Positions 56,701-64,000 of a DNA stretch of 64,000 nucleotides are shown piece after piece. Origin of the DNA: Galaxea fascicularis (Eukaryota > Cnidaria > Anthozoa > Scleractinia > Euphylliidae); contig OX419346.1 of assembly GCA_948470475.1 (NCBI GenBank), positions 4,255,231 to 4,319,230 on the forward strand. Direction: 5' to 3'. The stretch's first letter is position 1. Each line of letters opens with the position of its first letter. The notes below the pieces were generated by a model, which was not told the origin of the DNA, did no database searches, and saw nothing but the letters and a program-made list of their open reading frames with translations. Position numbers and translations under genes: made by a program.

Positions 56701-58124
56701 GAGGCCGTAACTCGGAAACGGAAGCGAAATTAAACAAAGCCCGACACGGTTTTTCGAACAAAGTATCCTTGAACATGCCTGCCGATTTTCAGCTAATTCC
56801 GTCGGAAGATGCGCGTAAACGAACTAAAAATGTTCACCCTTATATGCAGTTTTATGTTATCGAGAAAAAGACGAAAAACGTTTTATGAGATTTCTGTGAT
56901 TAGGTGTTAAAAATCCCAGCATGTAAGAAGATTTAATGACGCATTGACAGATGTCGGCACGGGTCAGTTTACAACAACAATGGCTTATGACAACTTGAAT
57001 TAAACAGACGTCTTCAATTCTGGCACGAAAACCAGTTCGTTCTCTAGCGATCTTTTCGTGCGACTAGCACTTGTTGCAGGTTAGTCTACGGCTTTATTGG
57101 CGGGTCTAGTGCCCTCCAATAACCATTCGTCTTGACTGTAGTACGACCCACGGTCGCTCAGAGCCAAAGATCTGTCTTGTTCCACACAAGATTCCTTGAT
57201 TCCAGATTTTCGCTTCTTCGGCTTCTTCGAAGACGCAAACGTACAAGACGTTTTCTTGCGTTTTCGTCCGGACATTAAGAACTTCAAAAGCTAAGCTTGT
57301 CAAGAACAAAAGCCAACGAGCGATAAAAACAACCGGATCAAGAACAGTTCGCGTGCACATCTCTTTCGTTCAAATGAACCATCACACCGCATTCGCGTTA
57401 CAGGTGACAACCGAAGGTAAATTTTAATTAGAGATGACAGGGAATTGTCAACGCACCGTCAGCGGTTAATGAGATTCAAAAATAGTTTTTCTCATTATCT
57501 TAAAAAGTAAAAAAGCTTTTTTTCCCATTCTTTTTGCAAAATATTTATCTCAGTCTTCTCAATTTGAACAGCAAAAAAAATTTTTTTCTATTTTTCGTCA
57601 AAATCCACCTACCATGATACCTTAAGAAGGCCAAATCCGACGCAAAATTTTTGACAGAACTATGATAAGAAAAAAACTGAAGTTTTCTATTATGAGCGAG
57701 CAAAATGTTTTCCCGGAAAACGTAGTTTAGTCTTGTTTTGGGAGCAACATAAGGCCAGATAACGATTAAATTCTACTAAATCTTTAGACTCTTCTGGTTT
57801 AGAAAAAAAACGATAAGAAAAGACATAGAAAATAGCACTTTCCACAAGAAATATCACTTTAACCCTTCTTCAATGTTTTCATTATGTACGCAGCTTGGAA
57901 AAGGTATATCACTGTAAACTGTTGCAGTTGACACAGACGTATTCAAAAAGCGACTAAGTTAGATCTATTGGCGACTTTTGTTTATGACGTTTATCTACTG
58001 GTAATAAAACATGTGTCAGTTGTATTTTCCCACCTTCCTGGGCATCTGCTTTGCGTTCCAGCCACGCACACGAAAGAACACAAAAGATAAGAAAGTAGGA
58101 GACGGGGAAGGAATAGCCCGCCAT
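47201..58124 (-). CDS. Secreted PAN-EGF-EGF-EAR repeat protein, 5 exons, 522 aa
   Basis: Exons in transcript order: 58124-58034, 54387-54134, 53110-52993, 50275-50153, 48183-47201. Junctions are GT..AG with matching phases (1, 0, 1, 1) and total 1569 nt. Residues 1-28 are a signal peptide (hydrophobic core [13 protein letters not shown], cleavage near ADA). About 31-115 is a PAN/apple-like Cys domain ([19 protein letters not shown]). About 116-154 is an EGF module ([11 protein letters not shown]…[12 protein letters not shown]). About 155-195 is a calcium-binding EGF ([12 protein letters not shown]…[12 protein letters not shown]). Residues 197-522 are seven EAR/EPTP repeats, each of the type 'F..FQ.I…F.I.G..FLA.AN…..YKW', enough for a seven-bladed propeller as in LGI and TSPEAR proteins. 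It is probably an extracellular adhesion or ligand-binding protein. Extra exons cannot be excluded; a broken EGF copy lies in intron 4. Confidence 0.85.
48947..49440. repeat. ~490-bp element with TIRs TACAGTAATAGCCCACGTA
   Basis: The left end TACAGTAATAGCCCACGTATAAGAA is matched by the inverted right end (TTCTTATACGTGGGCTATTGCTGTA) with one mismatch. Internal 'ataagaacc…ggctaaaat' blocks repeat three times. Non-coding. Lies in intron 4 of the PAN-EGF-EAR gene. Confidence 0.8.
49787..51330. repeat. Partial segmental duplications around the cbEGF exon
   Basis: Three related segments. 49787-50090 contains 'cttcagtca…ccgaaaacgccct', then 'gattgtacagctata(c/t)acctttcagc', then an EGF-exon start. 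50230-50345 contains the real EGF exon start and its upstream 'gatgggatcaggttgtacagcta'. 51116-51330 repeats 'cttcagtca…ccgaaaacgccct' and 'gattgtacagctatatacctttcagc' without the EGF motif. The arrangement points to repeated local duplication of the exon and its flanks, with decay. Confidence 0.6.
49955..50029 (-). pseudogene. Broken duplicate of the calcium-binding EGF exon
   Basis: Read on the minus strand from the acceptor 'attctcag' it encodes [17 protein letters not shown], nearly the same as the start of the functional exon at 50153-50275 ([17 protein letters not shown]). The rest of the EGF module, with its last four cysteines, is missing. Inclusion would break the domain, so it is treated as a dead exon. 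Confidence 0.65.
51761..51922. repeat. 162-bp foldback element
   Basis: Ends CTTGCACAAATCCCATAA and TTATGGGATTGTGCAAG are inverted. Further in, 'cttggggggttatttgcatt' faces 'atgtaaagaaccccccaaaa'. Arms are about 60 bases, non-coding. Lies in intron 3 of the PAN-EGF-EAR gene. Confidence 0.8.
52255..52546. repeat. Compound palindromic element with TATACTAAAACA ends
   Basis: Two inverted units share a junction. Unit 1 (52255-52440) is bounded by TATACTAAAACAGTG and CACTGTTTTAGTATA. Unit 2 (52437-52546) runs from CTAAAACAACTATTCACC to GGTGAATAGTTGTT with inner arms 'gctagtggtggatattt' / 'aaatatccaccattagcc'. Non-coding. Confidence 0.75.
53409..53726. repeat. 318-bp double foldback element
   Basis: Outer ends 'tatggagtgttttcac' and 'gtgaaaacactctata' are inverted, as are 'gccatgttgg' and 'ccaacatggc'. 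Inside, near-perfect arms of about 75 bases (53493-53568 and 53590-53664) begin 'ggccatttccgagttcatg' and include 'cttcaaagcgagtctaagtg'. Related pieces occur at 1420-1640 and 21595-21660. Non-coding; intron 2 of the PAN-EGF-EAR gene. Confidence 0.85.
54432..54650. repeat. Foldback MITE, family B copy 2 (near-perfect)
   Basis: 219-bp palindrome with ends TTACAGTGCGACGCGCCTTA and TAAGGCGCGTCGCACTGTAA. Both arms continue through 'gtggccaccc', 'ttttacaagttagccaatca' and 'gtacg…tttgattg' for about 85 bases with few mismatches. Lies 45 bases upstream of the PAN exon acceptor of the minus-strand gene. Confidence 0.88.
55190..55425 (-). repeat. tRNA-derived SINE, minus strand
   Basis: On the minus strand the head reads GGTTAGCTCAGTTGGTAGGG (A box) and GGTCGGGGGTTCACACCTCG (B box region), a clear tRNA-derived pol III promoter. 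A body follows with 'aggtcctgtctcacagtg' and 'gtgggacgttaaagaaccc' on the minus strand, a body type that recurs in invertebrate SINEs. Parts resemble the deeply conserved SINE cores, but I do not assign a family. It is in intron 1 of the PAN-EGF-EAR gene. Confidence 0.75.
56332..57625. mobile_element. 1.29-kb TTAA-flanked element with perfect 20+ bp TIRs
   Basis: Left TTAA + GGTATCATGGTAGGTGGATT and right inverted copy + TTAA (57622-57625). TTAA target duplication is the hallmark of piggyBac-type insertion. It contains a plus-strand frame (56637-56888, 83 aa) and a Lys/Arg-rich minus-strand frame (about 57081-57287, containing GRKRKKTSC and KKPKKRKSG), neither of which I recognise as a transposase. 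It is probably a non-autonomous or internally deleted element. Lies in intron 1 of the PAN-EGF-EAR gene. Confidence 0.8.
57700..57796. repeat. Dispersed repeat, copy 1
   Basis: 'aaatgttttc…aaaacgtagttta(g/a)tc(t/c)tgttttgggagcaa' then 'ggccagataacgattaaatt' and 'ttagactctt' recur in the last 110 bases of the window (63891-64000). Nature unknown. Confidence 0.5.
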
Positions 58125-59486
58125 ACTTGAGGTGTGACCGACTTTAGATCCCGAAATCGCCACTGAACGGAAAACAACCCAAGACAGATATATGTCATCA
58201 GTGATAATGAACAAAAGTCCAATCCAACTTTTTTCATGACGTAGCAAAAGCTGTCGTCCAACGAAACGAGCTGGCTAATGACCACAGACTTGTCCTATTG
58301 GTTCGAATTGCAAAGAACGTGTGGTCAAATTGTACTATTGCGACGCAGGCATCTGGATTTGGTAAAGCTAATAATAAATGTTTCAGTGACAGCAACAGTT
58401 AAGTACCGAAGTACCAAACAACAGTTACTTACTGGGTTTGAGCCAAAAAATAATGAGACAAGTAAAGCTCAAGCGTGCAAATGAACTTTCTGGTGTGTAT
58501 GTCCTACTGACACAAGTTAGGATACTTTAAATTAAAATCGATATCTTAAAAGTAGAATAACAACATAAATGAAAGAAGGAATCGGGGATAGGTGAAATTA
58601 AGAGGTATGGTCTTAAATGTTTCAAGGGACGAAGTATAAAGCATCTAATGTTTTTTAAACTTCGAAAACTTTGCGTCGGATCGGGATTCAGGTTGGGATT
58701 AAGGTTCTGTTCTCATTTGGTTCTGGAAATTTATATTGAGCAATTCGAGAAGATGAGGCCGTGCTAGATTACTCACATTTTTATTTGGAAGGCACTTAGC
58801 ACACACCTGATAATTGTTTAAGACGTTTTGACAACTTTTTTTATGTAACGTAGCGTCCGTCTAACCAGTTAAAATCAGTTAAAACTTAAGGTGACAAAAA
58901 GTCAAGCACCTATTTTCATTATACGGCGCAATTTATTACCAAGAACACTGGCTAAAAATAAAATGGACTTCCAAAAAAGAATTTGTGCTGAACTCATGAG
59001 TACGCGAGTAACCAAACACTGACCACTTGTTCTTTGAGTAGGCTTGCTTTTACTGAACAAGTGTACATTGACCAATCATCTAACGGAGTTTTAGACGGGT
59101 CATCAATGCTAAACGTATTGAGTACGAAAATGTACTTGTTGAGTCCAAAAGATACTTAGTAAGTTAAGATATACACTCAATGAGTCTGTAACAGCGAATC
59201 AAAAGCTTTGAGCGAGATGTTTCAAATGAGTCCTATTGTCATAACGTGCGTGGCACTGTTTCGGAAGGTTGGCGCCAACCAGCGCAAAATAATACATAAA
59301 TGGCGGTAAAATAAAAGCAGCTTACAATTCAGTACAAACGTCCTCGATTGTACCGATATCGACTTCAAACTCGGTATCTAGCTGACTTTTTAGCGGGTAT
59401 TCTAGGAACGCGTTCCAAACTAGTTTGTGGCATTGCATTTTGGAGAAATTCGGTGCTAGATAAGCACATTAAACGGAGGGCATAGT
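58125..59486. other. Upstream region of the PAN-EGF-EAR gene; no gene seen
   Basis: Promoter and 5' UTR of the minus-strand gene must begin just above 58124. No TATA or initiator can be placed with confidence. The remainder is AT-rich with no recognisable coding sequence. Confidence 0.45.
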
Positions 59487-60592
59487 GTTATTATTATTAT
59501 TTTTTCTTAGCTTTACTCTAAAGAAATAAAAAATAAACTGAAAATATACAGATACTGAGAATACAAGATAATAATACACCAATAACAACTTGAACTGGGC
59601 AGGGACACCGCAACAGCTGGAGCCAATTACTGCGGACCCACTAAAAAAAATAAAAAAATATACAAAAAGCAGTTAAAATCACATACAGCAGCTAATCTCT
59701 TGGTCTAAAATCCTGGCTGTGTTACATTTTAAACAATACTTTTAAAGCTCCTTGGAGAGTCCGGATCATAATTTATTGCTAGAGCCCGCGAGTAATAGCC
59801 GTAAAGAACAGATTTAAAGTTCCCAAAGGTAACATTATCCAGGTCAAATCTAGTAATAAGCAGGTTCCAAATTCTAGTGGTTCTGATAAAAAAAAAGGTT
59901 TCTGAAAGGTAGAAGTCCTGCATCTATTAGGAACGAACGATTGAGAGCTCGTTACAGATATACGGGTCCTTCGCGCGCACTCGCGCACGAAGGGAACAAC
60001 GGAAGGATCTAAGTGTATCATATTATGCGTAGCCTTGTAAAAGTATATTAGATCTAGTAACTCGTGCCAGTAACACACACGAAGTAGATTTACATGTATT
60101 AGTCTTTCTTTGTAAGGGATATTTGTTAAAACAGGCAAGCAAAGAATGAATTTGGTGGAACGTGTTTGAATACTTTGGCGTTTAGAAATTAATTAAATGC
60201 CTTGGGGCGCCCATACCTGAGTTGCGTAGCCAGGATGAGTACGCACTAGGCCGAGGTATAATGTGCGCCTTACGGGAATAACCTAACAACTCGTTTGCGC
60301 GTGCAGCTTGGTAAGAGACTTGGGCGTGCCAAGTCAAGTCACGTTCCAAGGAGACGCCGAGATCACGCACTTCCTCACGGGACTTGATGGTGTTGCCGTT
60401 AACTTCGTAGCTCGTACAAATGGGCTTGTGCTTCCTTGTAATGGTCTGAAGCTTGCATTTCTTATCATTGAAGGGAAGGCCAGAGGCAACAGACCATGAG
60501 GACAGATTATCCAGATCTTGTTGGAGAGCGGCGCCATCTTCCTCAGAGATCACTGTCTTGTACATTTTGGTGTCATCTGCAAACATTGCCAC
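59487..60592 (-). mobile_element. 5'-truncated, frameshifted LINE: RT C-terminal part and 3' end
   Basis: On the minus strand a non-LTR reverse transcriptase fragment starts with the catalytic FADDTKMY motif (about 60585) and continues with 'LDNLSSWS', 'VRDLGVSLERDLTW'. Near 60260 the frame shifts, a stop interrupts the next segment (about 60187), and the conserved C-terminal part ('NIPYKERLIHVNLL', 'CYWHELLDLIYFYKA') continues in another frame, with a further shift near 59880. A (TAA)n-type tail at about 59487-59505 marks the 3' end. At least three disablements; not functional. CR1/Jockey-like by style, clade not determined. Confidence 0.82.
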
Positions 60593-62037
60593 TTGTACTA
60601 TTGTGTTAAGTGTTATGTGCCAACATTTTTTGTTATTGGTAAGTGTTAAAACTTGTAAGCAAAAATTTCAAAATAAAATAACATATTCAAGCCTCTTGTC
60701 CCGAACCGGTCAGCAGGCGTACCTTCCACTTATGACTAAGTGCGTGGTGTCTTAGGTGGCCGGCAGCTGGCGTGCACTTACAGTTCAGTAAGCATTACAC
60801 GCAAGCTAGAGTCACGTAACGGCCGACCAAGGAAACACATGAGAGCCAAAATAAAACAGTAATTTTTAAAACATTGTGTCTGTGGCCACAAATGTATTAT
60901 GGGATGTCCAAGAAGTGTATTAAAATAATATGGGGAGGGGTACAAAATAAACCGACCGGGGATGTTTGTCTTAAAATCTTGCCGAAGAACCTCCCTCCCC
61001 CTCCCTCCCCCCCCCCCCTAAAAAAAATAAGGATTTGAATATGGATATAAAGAAACATTTCAAGAGAAGAACACGAAACTATGTGAGGCACAATTTTTGG
61101 AATCGGCGAAAATATTGAATTTTGTCCATTTTTTAAATTAATAAAATTTTGTCCGACAGATTTTATTTTGGAAAAAAATTGTACATTTCCATTTTGGCTT
61201 AATTTGACAGATACCAAAACTTGATAATAGGTTGTACGACTAGTTTTTGAGAAGCGATGAAAATGGGGTTTTCAGATTTTATGCGACCGCCATTGAGAGA
61301 AGCATTGCGCATGCGTTTATCAGAGAAAACCCAACTTACTGCTATAATCGCGCGCGCACTCTCTCCAACTCCACAGCCTCGTGTGTTGAGTTATAATATG
61401 GCTGTTTACTGCACCGGCTACACCTAAACCCTGTGGAAGGTATAGTGACATTGTAGTGAATGCAATTTCGTTTATTTTCACACTGTCATGTTATTCAGCA
61501 TTTTTGTACGACATTATGTTTTTCATTTCTTGTCGCGGTATCTCATTCGTCAGATCGCCTTCTGCTGCTTGAGTGACTTCAAGTGCGCGCAAGCCGAACA
61601 TAACCTCGCTTTTAATACACCAAAGATTTTTGCTCGCACGCGATTTGTCGAAACGTATCATGTGACTGAATATTCCCCTGCTAAAACTGGGGAATATCTG
61701 GTGATATTTTCCAAATGCGCGTGCGAAAAATACTTGAAGGATAATTGTCTTCTGATAAAAAGAGCAGTGCAACCTGATCACCTGGAACCCTCGGCAGACC
61801 ACTGCAAGCAAATGGCGCCTTTGGCGGAAATAATAAAGGTTTTAGTTAGCTTTTGCAGTAAGGATGGGCCGATACCGTTTCTTATTAAATCGCTACGATA
61901 CCGAGTCCGATACTGTCTTTCTGACGTCATTGAGTTAACCGGTAAGTCACGTGGTCTGCTTAACCAAATGCAAGGTGATCTCGTATTGGAAATGTTGATT
62001 TTTGTTTAGTACTGTATAGTCTCATCAACAACACGGT
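60593..62037. other. Intergenic, no gene supported
   Basis: Contains C/T-rich low complexity at 60985-61018. The plus-strand frame 61488-62009 (173 aa) shows no signal peptide, domain or splice partners I recognise and is not called a gene. Confidence 0.45.
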
Positions 62038-62140
62038 CAGTATAAAATATGGACTGCGGACTACGGACTGGGTATAAAACACGGACTGAGGTATAAAATA
62101 CGGACTAAGACTGCGGACTGGGTATAAAACACGGACAGGT
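62038..62140. repeat. Tandem 'tataaaacacggactg' repeat
   Basis: About four copies of a GGTATAAAA(C/T)ACGGACT-type unit, some with an extra 'gcggact' block, directly abut the truncated end of the LINE endonuclease fragment. Confidence 0.75.
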
Positions 62141-63384
62141 AAAGCGAATTCTTCACTCTTATTGATTTCCTTATCCCGCGAGTAATCCAGGCCGGCTTTG
62201 AGAGTTGCTTGACTCTTCGTCGTGACGGAGTTTTCAAGGGGGCATGTTCATCCACGACTTTATTCACCTTGTTGTAAAATGTAGAGAAAGAACTATTTAT
62301 ATTGCCTTGTTCCGTGGTGATAACGGTATCCCAGTTAATTTCAGCGAGCTCAGCAAGAAAATCATGTTCTGAGAACTGAGAATAATCTCTTTTTGATATT
62401 TTGCTTTTTCCTGCTGTCACCTTGACACCATGAACAATACAGAATTGGGAATAGTGGTCGCTAATGTCACATACGATGTTCCCACTTTTAATTTTGCTAG
62501 CAAGCTTGTTAACGAAAATATTGTCAATTAGAGTTGCGGAGTTATTATATACTCGAGTTGGTTTGTCAACTGTTGGAATTAATGAATAGCTTTGTAATGA
62601 GAGAAGAAATTTATGTGCATAATTACATGTTTCAACAGCAAGGAGGTTTATATTGAAGTCACCCATGATAAAAATGGGTTTATTTAAAGCGCTGAACTTT
62701 TCTATTGTTTCATCAAAATAGTCCAAAAATTGATGTGGAGAGTTATGTTGTCTATACACCACGCCACAGATAATGTTTGGCTGCCGAGAGAGATGAAATT
62801 CGATCCATAAAGCTTGGAACGCCTCGTTGGAAGTTTTGTCAATAATCGTGTAATTCAAGCTGTCCTTGATATACATGCCAACACGTCCTCCAGAAGCTAT
62901 AGGTGTCGGAACATACTCAAATTTATAGCCAGATATAGACGTGTCAAAGTTTACAGAATCAACTGTACTTATTTTAGTTTCAGAAACTCCAATTACAGAA
63001 AAAACTATAATTTAGTTCGTCTAACAAATGCACCTGCAGGTTTTCAAGGTTTCGCCTTAGGCTTCTTACATTATTATGAAGCAGAGAGAAATTGCTTTCG
63101 CTGCGAGGTAGCTTATTTTTTAAGATATTGAAGCTATGTGGCGAATAATAGTGGCTCTTTATGTTTTCATAAAACAGCTCAGAATTGGGGTTTAAGCCGT
63201 TTTGTATGTTTAAAGAGAACAGATCTAAATCATATAGACTTGAAAGTTTATCTAGATACTTCTTGGTAGGCAAACTACTGTTTATGATGTTATTAAACTG
63301 GCCGTGATATGAAACATTGTCACTCACACTGGCGTAAGGCAGTTCGCGAAATAACGATTTCGAAGTCATTGCTATAGTGATCAC
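62141..63384 (-). mobile_element. 3'-truncated LINE: APE endonuclease part
   Basis: Minus-strand frames with AP-endonuclease motifs of non-LTR retrotransposons: 'NNVRSLRRNLENLQ' (about 63050), then 'VSETKIS', 'SGGRVGMYIKD' (about 62880), the catalytic GDFNINLL (about 62650), 'TLIDNIFVN' (about 62530), SDHY (about 62460). One frame change at the T-run near 63008-63013 separates the first segment from the rest. The reverse transcriptase part is absent: homology stops at the tandem repeat near 62140. Not the missing half of the RT fragment at 59.5-60.6 kb as far as can be seen. A minus-strand frame upstream (63423-63671) might be older LINE sequence but is unrecognised. Confidence 0.85.
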
Positions 63385-63775
63385 AATTTACAAATCTAAA
63401 TTAGGAATGAAAGGAGTTTAACTTATCTTCCTCTGTGAGTTTCGTTGAGTTCACTGACATCCCTAATCCGAATGGCTCTTGAGTCATCACTCTTGCGAAG
63501 ATAAATGGCACCATTCTCTACGGTTGAGGATGCTTTTTTTTTTGGCATTTCACAGAACCAGTTAATTTGAAAGAGATTTGTGCTGTAAACATTTGACGAA
63601 GCCTGTGTGATCGCACGAAATCGGTCAGATAATGTGCTGAAAGCCAGTAAAAGGTCCGTGATAATCGTCACGAATATAGCACCTTCAAAGTGTCAGCAAT
63701 GCTGTTTTAGTTAGCAGCTCTAATAACTGTAGTTTGCCTAGTAGTACTTTACTACCTGTAATTCGTGTATTCCTT

Positions 63776-63850
63776 GTAGTACCTGTAGATATTGTAATTC
63801 TGTAGTACCTGTAGATACTGTAATTCTGTAGTACCTGTAGTTATTCTAGT
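63776..63850. repeat. 26-bp tandem repeat
   Basis: 'gtagtacctgtagata' + '(t/c)tgtaattct' units start at 63776, 63802 and 63828, exact period 26, about three copies. Related 'gtagta/acctgta' pieces extend left to about 63730. Confidence 0.85.
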
Positions 63851-63890
63851 ACATGTATTTCGTGTAGTTTGTTTCATGAGGTAGCGAGAG

Positions 63891-64000
63891 ACAAATGTTT
63901 TCACAATTCTTAGCTGCACCGAAAAACGTAGTTTAATCCTGTTTTAGGAGCAAATAAGCCGGGCCCGATAAATTAAATTCGTAATTTTTTGGACTCTGCT
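63891..64000. repeat. Dispersed repeat, copy 2 (runs off the window)
   Basis: Matches 57700-57796 in ordered blocks ('acgtagttta', 'ctgttttaggagcaa', 'gataaattaaatt', 'ggactct'). The right end is beyond the window. Confidence 0.5.

Noticed and set aside
56637..57287. Host genes within the TTAA element
   Set aside because: The two short frames are bounded by the element and show no recognised domain.
61488..62009. 173-aa plus-strand open frame as a gene
   Set aside because: No domain, signal peptide, splice partners or codon pattern supports it; it lies between transposon fragments.
59487..63384. One single LINE split into an RT half and an endonuclease half
   Set aside because: In a minus-strand LINE the order would fit, but 1.4 kb of unrelated sequence and a tandem array intervene, and each part has its own breakpoints; two insertions are the simpler reading.
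1..64000. CRISPR arrays, bacterial operons or prokaryotic defence systems
   Set aside because: Intron-containing animal genes dominate; no array of regular spacers exists. The 26-bp tandem repeat at 63776 has no spacers.

Overview
The window is nuclear DNA of an animal. Genes are split by GT..AG introns, long AT-rich introns and intergenic stretches separate them, and transposon relics of several classes are scattered throughout. The gene content (CYP3-clan P450, AATF, eIF4E3, a secreted PAN/EGF/EAR protein, LACTBL1-like serine hydrolases), the BEL/Pao element and the many short foldback elements fit an anthozoan cnidarian, most likely a stony coral. The taxon is an inference from gene and repeat style, not proven by any single feature.

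Layout. 1-3.3 kb: a broken last exon of a P450 (843-1321) and two foldback repeats. 3.3-16.1 kb: a complete four-exon CYP3-clan P450 (497 aa). Its 10.5-kb first intron holds a decayed EXO1-like nuclease copy and, downstream of it, a nearly pristine BEL/Pao retrotransposon (5566-11452; LTRs differ at 1 of 281 bases; intact 1713-aa gag-pol). A 211-bp inverted-repeat element sits exactly at the P450 stop codon. 17.4-25.8 kb: two intronless, head-to-head paralogues of a membrane-anchored beta-lactamase-fold serine hydrolase (LACTBL1-like). 27.5-36.3 kb: the complete AATF gene (12 exons, minus strand, 576 aa). 36.6-41.4 kb: the complete EIF4E3 gene (8 exons, plus strand, 241 aa), divergent from AATF across a 350-bp shared promoter region. 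47.2-58.1 kb: a five-exon minus-strand gene for a secreted protein with order signal peptide, PAN/apple, EGF, calcium-binding EGF, seven EAR repeats. Its introns are full of foldback elements, a tRNA-derived SINE, a TTAA-flanked 1.3-kb element and partial duplications of its own EGF exon. 59.5-64 kb: two decayed LINE fragments (RT end and endonuclease end) and tandem repeats.

No operon-like logic applies. AATF (ribosome biogenesis/transcription) and eIF4E3 (cap binding/translation) share a promoter region and a broad link to protein synthesis. The P450, the LACTBL1-like pair and the PAN-EGF-EAR gene look like lineage-expanded accessory families. The freshest activity is the BEL insertion. The main unrecognised structure is the density of small inverted-repeat elements, several in two or more copies inside this one window. 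All exon models were built by eye from splice signals, reading phase and protein family similarity; no search or transcript data was available.
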